From assembly GCA_017624645.1 (NCBI GenBank), contig JAGAMQ010000071.1, positions 1 through 14,583 of the forward strand: a DNA stretch of 14,583 bases, given 5' to 3'. Shown in pieces: positions 1-5,986 of this stretch (position 1 is its first letter; each line of letters begins with the position of its first letter). The notes under the pieces are model-generated. The model worked only from the letters and a program-made list of their open reading frames with translations. It was not told where the DNA came from and made no database searches. Source of the stretch: Oscillospiraceae bacterium. GTDB taxonomy: Bacteria > Bacillota > Clostridia > Oscillospirales > Oscillospiraceae. The translations under genes were made by a program, and so were the position numbers.

Positions 1-413
1 ATTTCAACAAGCGAGGAGAAGATGGTAGTAAGCGTCCTGCCGCCGTCATGCGATAACAAACCGGGGACATTCTCCAAGAGTAGAAATGGAGGCCGTTTCT
101 CTGCGATGATTCGGGCAATCTCAAAGAACACAGTACCTCTTGTATCTTGGAATCCGAGTCTTCGCCCTGCAACAGAGAAACTTTGACAAGGAAATCCGGC
201 ACAGAGCAACTGAAAGTCGGGCAGTTCTTTTGGGTCAATTTTTCGCAGGTCGCCATAGTTCAAACCTCCTTCTTCGCCGTAGATGGCTTTATATGCCTTT
301 GCTGCATTGGGGTCTATTTCTGCGTGTCCAACACACTCGAAATGACCTGTTGCCATCAAGCCGGAATGGAAACCTCCGATACCCGAACATAAATCAATGA
401 ATTGGATAGCCAT
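1..413 (-). CDS. DNA (cytosine-5) methyltransferase, N-terminal part (runs off the window)
   Basis: About 137 residues of a C5-cytosine DNA methyltransferase, which transfers a methyl group from S-adenosylmethionine to cytosine C5 in a specific DNA sequence. I read the frame directly from the reverse complement. It begins MAIQFIDLCSGIGGF, which is motif I (SAM binding). Motif IV follows as GFPCQSFS, carrying the catalytic Cys, and motif VI as ENVPG. The chosen ATG ends at 413; the ATG at 420 is in another frame. The ribosome site is weak. The gene lies 40 nt downstream of the DUF4314 gene in the same orientation, so it is probably the distal gene of this operon. Solitary methyltransferases of this kind are common cargo of integrative elements and phages. 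The target-recognition domain is outside the window, so specificity and any partner nuclease cannot be judged. Confidence 0.93.
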   Translation of the reverse strand, partial: MAIQFIDLCSGIGGFHSGLMATGHFECVGHAEIDPNAAKAYKAIYGEEGGLNYGDLRKIDPKELPDFQLLCAGFPCQSFSVAGRRLGFQDTRGTVFFEIARIIAEKRPPFLLLENVPGLLSHDGGRTLTTIFSSLVE

Positions 414-453
414 ATGGCATCCGACCTATCTGTCTTCCAGTCCACCTCACTCT

Positions 454-747
454 CTACATAGTCTGATTCTGCATGGACTGCTCTTGAGCCTGATCTCTCA
501 ATTCCTGATCGATTTCCTCTTGAGTCAGTCTGCGGAAAGAGTCTGCGGGGCAGAGTGCAAGTGTTCTACCGTTATCCCAATGCATATGGATATTCGCGCC
601 GTCATCCACATGATCAACAGTCCCTCGCATTCCGTCATCCACGGGATGCAGGGGATCATTCATGTGAAGGAGCATAACTCGTGTGCCGGGGGGATATGAT
701 TGCTTGTATTCTTCTGCCTGTCTATGCAAGCGTTCCCAATCGTTCAT
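454..747 (-). CDS. DUF4314-family small protein
   Basis: A 97-residue protein starting MNDWERLHRQAEEYKQ. The central part, roughly residues 18-70 (PPGTRVMLLHMNDPLHPV, then GMRGTVDHVDDG and IHMHWDNGRTLAL), matches my memory of DUF4314, a short all-beta domain of unknown function frequent in conjugative elements of Clostridia. The C-terminus is a charged helix rich in Gln and Glu. A longer frame opens at 822, but the ATG at 747 has a good ribosome site (GGAGGT, 9 nt upstream) and lies one base after the stop of the preceding gene, so I prefer it. The tight spacing suggests translational coupling. The family assignment is from recall. No catalytic motif is visible. Confidence 0.8.
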   Translation of the reverse strand: MNDWERLHRQAEEYKQSYPPGTRVMLLHMNDPLHPVDDGMRGTVDHVDDGANIHMHWDNGRTLALCPADSFRRLTQEEIDQELRDQAQEQSMQNQTM

Positions 748-748
748 T

Positions 749-1087
749 CTATTGTACCTCCATATTGAATAGTTCTTCGGGAGACCAGTTGATGGTGAAA
801 TCCACACTTTCGATATTGTCACATCGGGACAGGAAGGTGTTATCCATTTCTATTCTTTTCATGAAGTAAGCGACTTCCTCGGGAGTGGCACGATTGGATT
901 CTTCCTCTCCGTACAGATATGCTTCTGCATGAATTGCGACCTCGGTTTCCTCATCAATGTCTTCCATAAATCTGTCGAAGGCAGTCCAGCCTTCAAGGTC
1001 ATCGTATTCCCTTGGGATGCCACCCACGAGGAATTCGACTTCCTGGTCTTTTGCGGTTGCTCTTACCGCAGAGAATAGCAGAGCCAT
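749..1087 (-). CDS. hypothetical acidic protein of the accessory operon
   Basis: A protein of 112 residues from ATG 1087 (MALLFSAVRATAKDQEVEF). A GTG at 1102 in the same frame would add five residues and cannot be excluded; no strong Shine-Dalgarno sequence decides between them. The middle is strongly acidic (FMEDIDEETEVAIHAEAYL), with no signal peptide, membrane segment or metal motif. I do not recognise a characterised family. It lies 60 nt after the 189-aa gene and 1 nt before the DUF4314 gene, all on the minus strand, so it is probably co-transcribed. By context it is an accessory gene of an integrative element. Confidence 0.6.
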   Translation of the reverse strand: MALLFSAVRATAKDQEVEFLVGGIPREYDDLEGWTAFDRFMEDIDEETEVAIHAEAYLYGEEESNRATPEEVAYFMKRIEMDNTFLSRCDNIESVDFTINWSPEELFNMEVQ

Positions 1088-1147
1088 ATTTATCACCAAC
1101 ACCTTTCATAATATTTCATCCTCTAATAGAGGAATGATCTCTTGCCA

Positions 1148-1717
1148 TTACATTTTCTGTTCGCCCATAATTGGCGCAGCATCTTCTTGCACCTGGGTAG
1201 GCACATTTTCAATCTGTTTCACATTTTCAAATAGATATTTGAGTTGTTCCTTCATGCTTTCAAAAGTGTCAACCTCATCTGAAAACCCTACTTGAATGAC
1301 CACAGCATCAAGGATATCGAATCCCTTAAATCTGTGACTGTACTCTGTGATGCTTCCCCAAATTCCATCTGCAGCCGTATAGATTGTTTTTTCCCGTCCG
1401 TCCACATTTATCATATATTTTGCCGTATCAACTGTAAGAGGTCGTTCTTTGCATTCTTGACCCTCATAATACATTCCCCCGAGGTAGGTATCTATTGTCC
1501 GCTTTGGTGCGAGACAGATCGTCATATTCAAATTTGAAACCTCGGGCATATCATCGAATGGTGTTTCCTCGATTATGACTCTTGCAGATGAGAGATGTCT
1601 TGGCACGAGAAAATCGACAGTCAGCCTTTGCAGATCTGCCCCCTTATACTTCTCGTAGTACCAGGGATCACCGATACTGATATGTTTCGGCGGTTTGATC
1701 CTATATGTTTCCTTCAT
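1148..1717 (-). CDS. hypothetical protein, first gene of the accessory operon
   Basis: A 189-residue protein starting MKETYRIKPPKHISIGDPWYY, preceded by a near-perfect ribosome site (AAGGAGGT, about 8 nt upstream). This makes it the first translated gene after the hairpin leader at 1743-1853. The sequence mixes beta-like stretches (LTVDFLVPRHL; TAKYMINVDGREKTIY) with a C-terminal amphipathic helix (ESMKEQLKYLFENVKQ). It has no signal peptide, membrane span or recognisable catalytic motif. The early ISIGDPWYYEKYKG segment resembles what I recall from uncharacterised proteins of clostridial conjugative elements. I assign no function. Confidence 0.75.
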   Translation of the reverse strand: MKETYRIKPPKHISIGDPWYYEKYKGADLQRLTVDFLVPRHLSSARVIIEETPFDDMPEVSNLNMTICLAPKRTIDTYLGGMYYEGQECKERPLTVDTAKYMINVDGREKTIYTAADGIWGSITEYSHRFKGFDILDAVVIQVGFSDEVDTFESMKEQLKYLFENVKQIENVPTQVQEDAAPIMGEQKM

Positions 1718-1742
1718 TGCAGAAACCTCCTTAGAAAACGAA

Positions 1743-1778
1743 AAAGCGGATGTAAAGATTTCTCAATACATCCGCTTT
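1743..1778 (-). terminator. leader hairpin A (terminator/attenuator-like), proximal to the first accessory gene
   Basis: Perfect 12-bp stem, 1743-1754 paired with 1767-1778, with a 12-nt loop. Read on the minus strand it is followed by TTTTTCGTTTTC and then directly by the AAGGAGG ribosome site of the 189-aa gene. This is the form of an intrinsic terminator placed in a 5' leader, so it should affect expression of the operon. Its loop contains a 10-nt stretch (1757-1766) exactly complementary to the loop of hairpin B. Confidence 0.75.
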
Positions 1779-1815
1779 AAGACATAAACATTTAACAAAT
1801 TGAAAAACGAAAAAA

Positions 1816-1853
1816 GGGGCAGACTTTGAGAAATCAATCGCAAAATCTGCCCC
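1816..1853 (-). terminator. leader hairpin B (terminator-like)
   Basis: Stem GGGGCAGA at 1816-1823 with TCTGCCCC at 1846-1853 and a 22-nt loop. On the minus strand it is followed by TTTTTTCGTTTTTC, nearly the same tail as hairpin A. It lies between the tRNA-fMet terminator and hairpin A. Loop bases 1826-1835 are the exact reverse complement of loop A bases 1757-1766. Confidence 0.7.
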
Positions 1854-1941
1854 TAAAAGACGATAGATTTAGTTCAAGTCCCCCCACACATCCATTTTTA
1901 TGTGGTGGCATCCAAAATTTTTACACCTCTCGCAAGGCACC

Positions 1942-1976
1942 AAAAAACCCAAGAACCGTTGCGGCTCTTGGGTTTT
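1942..1976 (-). terminator. terminator of tRNA-fMet
   Basis: Fourteen-base arms 1944-1957 and 1963-1976 (AAAACCCAAGAACC / GGCTCTTGGGTTTT) pair with one mismatch around a 5-nt loop. On the minus strand the hairpin ends in a run of six T. It starts about 30 nt after the tRNA 3' end. Confidence 0.85.
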
Positions 1977-2006
1977 GGGTCTGGCATCTAAATCGGTCAG
2001 ACAATA

Positions 2007-2082
2007 TGGTTGCGGAGGCAGGACTCGAACCTACGACCTCCGGGTTATGAGCCCGACGAGCTTCCAACTGCTCTACTCCGCG
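2007..2082 (-). tRNA. tRNA-fMet (anticodon CAT), CCA encoded
   Basis: The reverse complement folds as a 76-nt cloverleaf. The acceptor stem is CGCGGAG/CTCCGCA, the D-arm has GAGC/GCTC, the anticodon loop is CTCATAA, and the T-arm is GTAGG-TTCGAGT-CCTGC. The 3' CCA is encoded. Two initiator hallmarks are present: an unpaired C1/A72 at the end of the acceptor stem, and three consecutive G:C pairs (GGG/CCC) next to the anticodon loop. Both separate it from elongator tRNA-Met and tRNA-Ile2. It has its own promoter and terminator. The accessory operon begins about 150 bp past its 3' end, but no intact attachment repeat is visible. Confidence 0.96.
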
Positions 2083-2110
2083 ATATTCAAGCACTCTCGA
2101 GTGCCCAATC

Positions 2111-2139
2111 AGTATAGCACAGCAGGGCACCTTTGTCAA
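2111..2139 (-). promoter_or_regulatory. sigma-A promoter of tRNA-fMet
   Basis: On the minus strand TTGACA (2139-2134), a 17-bp spacer and TATACT (2116-2111) form a near-consensus housekeeping promoter about 30 bp before the tRNA. A short perfect hairpin (GCACTC/GAGTGC, 2091-2104) falls in the transcribed 5' leader that RNase P would remove. Confidence 0.85.
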
Positions 2140-2182
2140 CCCTTATTTCACCCTGTTTTTTGTCGCCGCTGCAATTTTCCTG

Positions 2183-2217
2183 TTGTAATTTTCCCCAACT
2201 TTGTGCTATAGTATAGT
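2183..2217 (+). promoter_or_regulatory. probable sigma-A promoter of the lipoprotein gene
   Basis: TTGTAA at 2183-2188, an 18-bp spacer and TATAGT at 2207-2212. A second overlapping TATAGT lies at 2212-2217. It sits about 55 bp upstream of the lipoprotein start codon. Confidence 0.6.
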
Positions 2218-2270
2218 ATAAGCGTTTATACATTTCTTTATTCCAAAATCAACAAATAAGGAGAATTCTT

Positions 2271-3077
2271 ATGAGAAAACGGATCGCCGCACTGCTGTGC
2301 ATCGCTTTGCTCATGGGGCTGTGCGCCTGTTCTCAGCCTGCAGGGCAGGCAGGCAGCAACAATGATGACACCCCCAACTCCCCCCAAGCTTTTGGTATGC
2401 TGACCCTGAACATGAACGCTATTGTCAATGTTTCCTACGATGAGGAAGGCTTCGTCTTTTCCGTTTCCTCCGGAAACGAGATGGGGAATGAGATTACAGA
2501 GAGCTTAACCGCCACTTCCGGGCTTTCCTGCACCAAGCTGGTGTGTGATCTGATCCATGCCATTGCCGATACCCCCTATGCGACAGAGCAGAACACCATC
2601 CTCCTGAAGCAGGAAATGGGTTCTCAGATTCCCTCCGACAACTTCCTTGAGAACATCCGTCTGGAGGCCGAAAAGATCGCCGGTGACCGCAGCGTGATTC
2701 TTGTGACGGCCGACCAGCTTACCGAGGATGGCTACCTCTCTTTGGACAGTGCCAAGGAGCTTCTTATGAAGCATCTGAAGGTGGAGGCCGATGCCATTTC
2801 CGGAGCTTCCATCATGCAGGATGGCCTGTACTCGCTCTCTGTTACCCGGTCTGACACAACGACACATTACACATTGGAGGCCGGTTCGGGTGTCATTGAG
2901 GAGCAGACTGACGAACCGGATATGGATTCCTTGCCGGAAGATTCCGCCATGGATGCGGTAGAAAACGAAACGGAATATTCTGATCCCATTGGAGACATAG
3001 AACCTGAAGTCCCCGATGGAGAGGAAGCTGCCGGTGATGAAACCCCCGAAGGCGTGGAGATTCCGGACGCCATTTAA
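2271..3077 (+). CDS. secreted lipoprotein with an RsgI-like anti-sigma extracellular domain
   Basis: A 268-residue protein with a ribosome site (AAGGAG, 7-8 nt upstream) and a lipoprotein signal: positive MRKR, a hydrophobic core, then LLMGLCACS, where lipidation at Cys18 or Cys20 is plausible. After a Ser/Gln/Asn linker, residues about 42-165 (LTLNMNAIVNVSYDEEGFV ... VILVTADQL) resemble the conserved extracellular part of RsgI anti-sigma-I proteins, where the typical form is LDVNPSIEL followed by GRVISV. The last 60 residues are a low-complexity acidic Asp/Glu/Pro tail. The N-terminal cytoplasmic anti-sigma domain and central transmembrane helix of true RsgI are absent, and no sigI gene is adjacent. 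It therefore probably works outside the membrane, perhaps as a wall or envelope sensor. The similarity is by eye; the lipoprotein call is firm. Confidence 0.72.
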   Translation: MRKRIAALLCIALLMGLCACSQPAGQAGSNNDDTPNSPQAFGMLTLNMNAIVNVSYDEEGFVFSVSSGNEMGNEITESLTATSGLSCTKLVCDLIHAIADTPYATEQNTILLKQEMGSQIPSDNFLENIRLEAEKIAGDRSVILVTADQLTEDGYLSLDSAKELLMKHLKVEADAISGASIMQDGLYSLSVTRSDTTTHYTLEAGSGVIEEQTDEPDMDSLPEDSAMDAVENETEYSDPIGDIEPEVPDGEEAAGDETPEGVEIPDAI

Positions 3078-3098
3078 GACGCGTAATTCTTATACTTC

Positions 3099-3133
3099 TG
3101 CGGGCAGGCGCTTTCGCCTGCCCGCAATTTTTT
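3099..3133 (+). terminator. terminator of the lipoprotein gene
   Basis: A perfect 12-bp stem (TGCGGGCAGGCG at 3099-3110, complement at 3115-3126) with a CTTT loop is followed by ATTTTTT on the plus strand. It also lies just past the sigK stop codon on the minus strand, but lacks a T-run in that direction. Confidence 0.93.
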
Positions 3134-3155
3134 AGTCCCCGCTTAAACAGATCCC

Positions 3156-3209
3156 CTACTCCAGCACTTCCCGCAGCTTCTGCAGGGCTTTTTTCTCAAT
3201 GCGGCTGAC
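3156..3209 (-). CDS. sigK: sigK 3' part: last 17 codons plus stop of sigma-K, separated by the element
   Basis: On the minus strand, 3209-3156 reads V-SRIEKKALQKLREVLE-stop. This is the C-terminal end of sigma region 4.2: SRIEKKAL is the family signature following SRSYV in sigma-K and sigma-E. Upstream in the same frame a TAA appears within a few codons (3220-3218), so the piece has no start and cannot be translated alone. It is the missing end of the truncated sigK at 7596-8234. Joining at ACAT (3208-3211 with 7612-7615) gives ISRSYVSRIEKKAL with no lost or extra base. Its reading frame and family-typical residues are intact, which argues against a decaying pseudogene. Confidence 0.9.
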   Translation of the reverse strand, partial: VSRIEKKALQKLREVLE

Positions 3210-3232
3210 ATCGCGAATCGCTTAGTGTAAAC
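3201..3232 (+). other. attL-like left junction of the sigK intervening element
   Basis: The sigK-side half-site (GCGGCTG, 3201-3207) is followed by the shared core ACAT (3208-3211). The element half-site comes next: CGCGAATCG, then the arm CTTAGTGTAAAC (3221-3232). That arm is the inverted partner, 11/12 positions, of GTTTACATTAAG at the other end of the element. Confidence 0.8.
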
Positions 3233-3278
3233 CACAGCCCTTTAGAATCTGCAGAAAAACATTGATTTTGCAATTGGT

Positions 3279-3323
3279 AAAAGTGCCTGTGTCAGCCGGA
3301 AACTGCTGGCACAGGCACTTTTT
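3279..3323. terminator. bidirectional terminator after the MatC-type gene
   Basis: Arms 3279-3296 (AAAAGTGCCTGTGTCAGC) and 3305-3322 pair over 18 positions with one mismatch or wobble around an 8-nt loop. There are T-runs on both strands. It lies 84 bp beyond the carrier stop codon on the minus strand. It would also stop transcripts crossing the left junction towards the carrier gene. Confidence 0.85.
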
Positions 3324-3406
3324 AATTACCGTATGTATTTTGATAGAATGGCAGGTGCTGACAACGGCAGTGTTTTTGCGGTTCAAGGCTACCAAAGGCC
3401 CTTGTA

Positions 3407-4654
3407 TCAATACAACCCAATCAGAGCGCACAAACCCGTTAGGGCGACGCCACCGGCGGACAGTGCAAACAGCTGTAGGAACAATTTATTCCGATCCTTA
3501 AGGCTCACATTATCCGACGAGGAATATGCCGCCAACATCAACGCACCGCAGCTGGACAAGGGACTCATAGCCGCCATATTCGCTCCGATAGAGATGCTGT
3601 TTACCAATTCCACAGCATTGGCTCCCTGTACGGATTGCACCATATCCGGAACTGTAGGAATCAGTGTGGGCATCACCACTCCTGATGCCGAGGAGACCCA
3701 AGACATCACACCACTAAGCAAAGACATGATCATGGCCGCAGTTTTCGTAGTGGAAAGCTTGGACAGCGCGGCAGACAACAGATCAATACCGCCCAACTCC
3801 GTAACCAGAGAAATGAGGATGCCTACGCCGGTAATCATAACCAGAGTGCTCCAAGGCACTTTCTTAAGAGCAACACCCTCGTCGGCGGCCTTAAACAATG
3901 TCAGGACTACAGCCACCACAAAGGAAATCAAACCCACATTGACTTTGAATACGGAAGATACCACCGCAACCACTAAGATACCCACGAGGGTCATAATTTG
4001 CATGAGAGAAAAGGCAGGGGTGGGGGCAGCCCCCTCGTTCACGGAAATGCTGCTTTTTTTCTGCTTATGCCATTTAAATACAAAGAAATACAGGAATACC
4101 GCGTAAATGCAGCAGGTCAACGCCATCTTCCATGCTACAGGACCGCCCACGCCTGTGATGCCGTTTTCACCGGAAATATTGATCGCTACAATACCTGTGG
4201 GGGTGATGGGAGAAAGGCCTCCGGCAAAAGCACCCAGAAGTCCAAAAGGAATCAACCGAATGGCAGGTGTGTCCATTTCCTTGGCCAGAGCAACAATCAA
4301 CACACTGACCAGGGCTGTCACCGAGATCAGGCCAGGACCCAAAGCAGAAATGACAGCACCCACCAGGAAAATTACCACCGGCAAAGCCTTGGCATTTCCT
4401 TTGCACAGATCAAAGATCTTCTTAGACAGCAGTTCCAGCGTCTTGTTCTCCTGCGCGATACTAAATAAGTACATGACACCCAGAAGCATCAAAAACAGGG
4501 AATTGTTAAAGGAAGAGATGAGAAATTTCTCAGGAATTCCCGTGATCAGGGCAAAAATCAGCGAAACAGCTATGGCAACAAGGCCACTGTTAAGCTTAAA
4601 GGCAAATGCGATTATGAGTGTTGCACACAACACCAGCAGGGATATCAGTTCCAT
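3407..4654 (-). CDS. MatC-family dicarboxylate (malonate-type) carrier, cargo of the element
   Basis: A very hydrophobic protein of 415 residues with about ten to twelve predicted membrane segments, so an inner-membrane transporter. The N-terminal 150 residues (MELISLLVLCATLIIAFAF; then GVMYLFSIAQENKTLE; then VGAVISALGPGLISV) match my memory of the MatC_N domain of dicarboxylate/malonate carriers. A second half with SWVSSASGVVMPTLIPTVP and SPLSSCGALMLA has the Ser/Gly/Pro-rich re-entrant style of the ion-transporter superfamily. I chose ATG 4654 because GGAGG lies 8 nt upstream; an ATG at 4669 contains that ribosome site inside its own codons. It is divergent from the LysR gene, with overlapping promoters, the usual layout of a regulator and its target transporter. 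The exact substrate is not shown by the sequence. Confidence 0.82.
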   Translation of the reverse strand: MELISLLVLCATLIIAFAFKLNSGLVAIAVSLIFALITGIPEKFLISSFNNSLFLMLLGVMYLFSIAQENKTLELLSKKIFDLCKGNAKALPVVIFLVGAVISALGPGLISVTALVSVLIVALAKEMDTPAIRLIPFGLLGAFAGGLSPITPTGIVAINISGENGITGVGGPVAWKMALTCCIYAVFLYFFVFKWHKQKKSSISVNEGAAPTPAFSLMQIMTLVGILVVAVVSSVFKVNVGLISFVVAVVLTLFKAADEGVALKKVPWSTLVMITGVGILISLVTELGGIDLLSAALSKLSTTKTAAMIMSLLSGVMSWVSSASGVVMPTLIPTVPDMVQSVQGANAVELVNSISIGANMAAMSPLSSCGALMLAAYSSSDNVSLKDRNKLFLQLFALSAGGVALTGLCALIGLY

Positions 4655-4687
4655 ACTGTTTTCCTCCATTGTTTTTTTCTGCAAATT

Positions 4688-4716
4688 ATTATACTCTCCA
4701 AAATATCTATTGAAAA
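4688..4716 (-). promoter_or_regulatory. promoter of the MatC-type gene
   Basis: On the minus strand TTTTCA (4716-4711), a 17-bp spacer and a consensus TATAAT (4693-4688). The weak -35 shares bases with the -35 of the divergent lysR promoter, so activation by the regulator is plausible. Confidence 0.65.
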
Positions 4717-4737
4717 ATATATGTTTTGGTATATAAT
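4710..4737 (+). promoter_or_regulatory. promoter of the LysR-type gene
   Basis: TTGAAA (4710-4715), a 16-bp spacer and TATAAT (4732-4737), 35 bp before the start codon. Its -35 overlaps that of the divergent carrier promoter. Confidence 0.72.
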
Positions 4738-4759
4738 ACATATATTGTATCATATGTAT
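4736..4759. promoter_or_regulatory. LysR-type operator palindrome
   Basis: A perfect inverted repeat, ATACATAT (4736-4743) and ATATGTAT (4752-4759), separated by 8 bp. It contains the T-N11-A spacing typical of LysR-regulator boxes. It covers the end of the lysR -10 box and its start region, which fits negative autoregulation, and is placed upstream of the carrier's -35. Confidence 0.6.
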
Positions 4760-4771
4760 TTGGAGGCTTTT

Positions 4772-5632
4772 ATGGAACTGCTACAACTGCGCTACTTCCT
4801 TACCGTTGCAAAAATGCTAAATATTACCCGTGCAGCAGAGCATCATATGATTCCGCAGCCGGCCATGTCCCAGACGATTTCCCGGTTGGAAAAGGAACTG
4901 GGCACCCCTTTGTTTGACCGGCACAAAAACAAACTAACCCTTACCCGAAAGGGAGAAGAATTCCTTCGGTCCGTTTCTGCATCTGTCTCAGAACTGGATT
5001 CGGCTTTGGAGAGTTTACATACTAAGGACGGACATTTACAGGGCGAGCTGACACTTTTGGTGCTAAATCACCGGGATACAATGGTGGACTGTATTATAGA
5101 TTTCAGAAAGCAGTACGCAGATGTAAGCTTCCGGATTTTCCATGCCCGGAACGATTTTGAGGACTACGATCTGTGCGTCTCCTGCACGCCTCCCGACGAT
5201 ACATTTTACAACAAGAAGTGCCTTCTCACCGAAAATCTGCAACTACTGGTAGCAGCAACCCATCCCCTGGCTGCCAAAGGCAGTGTGTGTTTTGATGAGC
5301 TAAGGGATGAGAGCTTTGCTCTGCTCAACAAAAACAACAGTCTTTGGGAACACACCATCCATCAGTGCCATCTCTACGGCTTCGAGCCGAGAATTTCCAT
5401 GATCTGCGAGGACCTGCACTGCATGATCAAGTATGTTTCCGCAGGATTGGCTGTATCCTTGGGACCGGTTGCATCCTGGCAGGGAGTAAAGGATGATTCG
5501 GTGGTTTTTGTGCCCACAGTACCGGAAGAGGTGCGGTCTACTTATGTGTTTTGGGACGAACAAAGACCAAACTCGCAACTACGCCAGGTATTTCTAGATT
5601 TTATGACAGTCTACTTTGCCGGCCGTACTTAA
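4772..5632 (+). CDS. LysR-family transcriptional regulator, cargo of the element
   Basis: A 286-residue protein from ATG 4772 (ribosome site GGAGG, 5 nt upstream; an ATG at 4754 is possible but lacks one). Residues 1-60 form the winged helix-turn-helix of LysR regulators (LQLRYFLTVAKMLNITRAAE, then QPAMSQTISRLEKELGTPLF). Residues about 90-286 form the periplasmic-binding-like effector domain, ending in VSAGLAVSLGP and the DNA-distal helix QLRQVFLDFM. Length is normal for the family. It is transcribed away from the MatC-type carrier across a 117-bp region with overlapping promoters and a palindrome, so it probably controls that gene and itself in response to a small metabolite, perhaps the carrier's substrate. 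It ends before a strong terminator. Confidence 0.93.
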   Translation: MELLQLRYFLTVAKMLNITRAAEHHMIPQPAMSQTISRLEKELGTPLFDRHKNKLTLTRKGEEFLRSVSASVSELDSALESLHTKDGHLQGELTLLVLNHRDTMVDCIIDFRKQYADVSFRIFHARNDFEDYDLCVSCTPPDDTFYNKKCLLTENLQLLVAATHPLAAKGSVCFDELRDESFALLNKNNSLWEHTIHQCHLYGFEPRISMICEDLHCMIKYVSAGLAVSLGPVASWQGVKDDSVVFVPTVPEEVRSTYVFWDEQRPNSQLRQVFLDFMTVYFAGRT

Positions 5633-5658
5633 CCTCCATGTCCAAATGGGTCTGTCAC

Positions 5659-5687
5659 GCCCGCACCGTACTTGGTGCGGGCTTTTT
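5659..5687 (+). terminator. terminator of the LysR-type gene
   Basis: A 9-bp perfect stem GCCCGCACC (5659-5667) / GGTGCGGGC (5674-5682) followed by five T. It separates the regulator from the recombinase module. Confidence 0.93.
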
Positions 5688-5746
5688 GGCTGCATAAGGC
5701 AAGTTGGGCAGGTTGGAATCATAGAATCCTTTTAGGGGGTGTTTTT

Positions 5747-5878
5747 ATGGAGAAGACCGTAATCATTCACTGTGCCTACTGCGAGGACGGCAGGGATATT
5801 GCAGAAATTATACAGGAATCTTTCTGTTTGTTTCTGCAAAAGGATCTTTTGATGCCTGCTATTGGAATCACTTTATAG
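5747..5878 (+). CDS. 43-aa small protein upstream of the recombinase (candidate recombination directionality factor)
   Basis: Forty-three residues starting MEKTVIIHCAYCEDGRDIAE, preceded by a purine-rich ribosome site (AGGGGGTG, 5-6 nt upstream). A longer frame from 5672 runs through the preceding terminator and is unlikely. The protein has an HCAYCEDG segment, then an amphipathic helix (EIIQESFCLFLQKDL). I recall similar short ORFs ahead of clostridial serine recombinases, but no defined function. Its position just before the recombinase, inside an element that must be cut out precisely, makes an accessory role in excision possible. In C. difficile, skin excision needs a separate small directionality factor. 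I see no sequence evidence of relationship to that factor. Confidence 0.6.
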   Translation: MEKTVIIHCAYCEDGRDIAEIIQESFCLFLQKDLLMPAIGITL

Positions 5879-5986
5879 TACAGTGGCAGCGATGAATGGT
5901 CGCTAATTTCCGGAAGTGATGATTAACTCAACGAGATCCGCTAGCAGCCGAAGTTGATTTGGCCAGCGCTTCCAAGGGGAGGTTTT

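Noticed and set aside
1873..1894. A possible tRNA 3'-end remnant (TTCAAGTCC ... CCA)
   Set aside because: The bases before the T-loop do not pair with those after it, and the discriminator spacing is wrong. Kept only as a weak hint for an attachment scar.
3156..3209. Treating the sigK 3' fragment as a decayed pseudogene of another sigma factor
   Set aside because: Frame, residues and stop fit exactly onto the truncated sigK at a shared core with att-like arms, which a random remnant would not do.
3333..4106. Plus-strand open frames opposite the MatC-type carrier
   Set aside because: They are Thr/Pro/Asn-rich mirror translations of a membrane protein gene with a good start and promoter on the minus strand.
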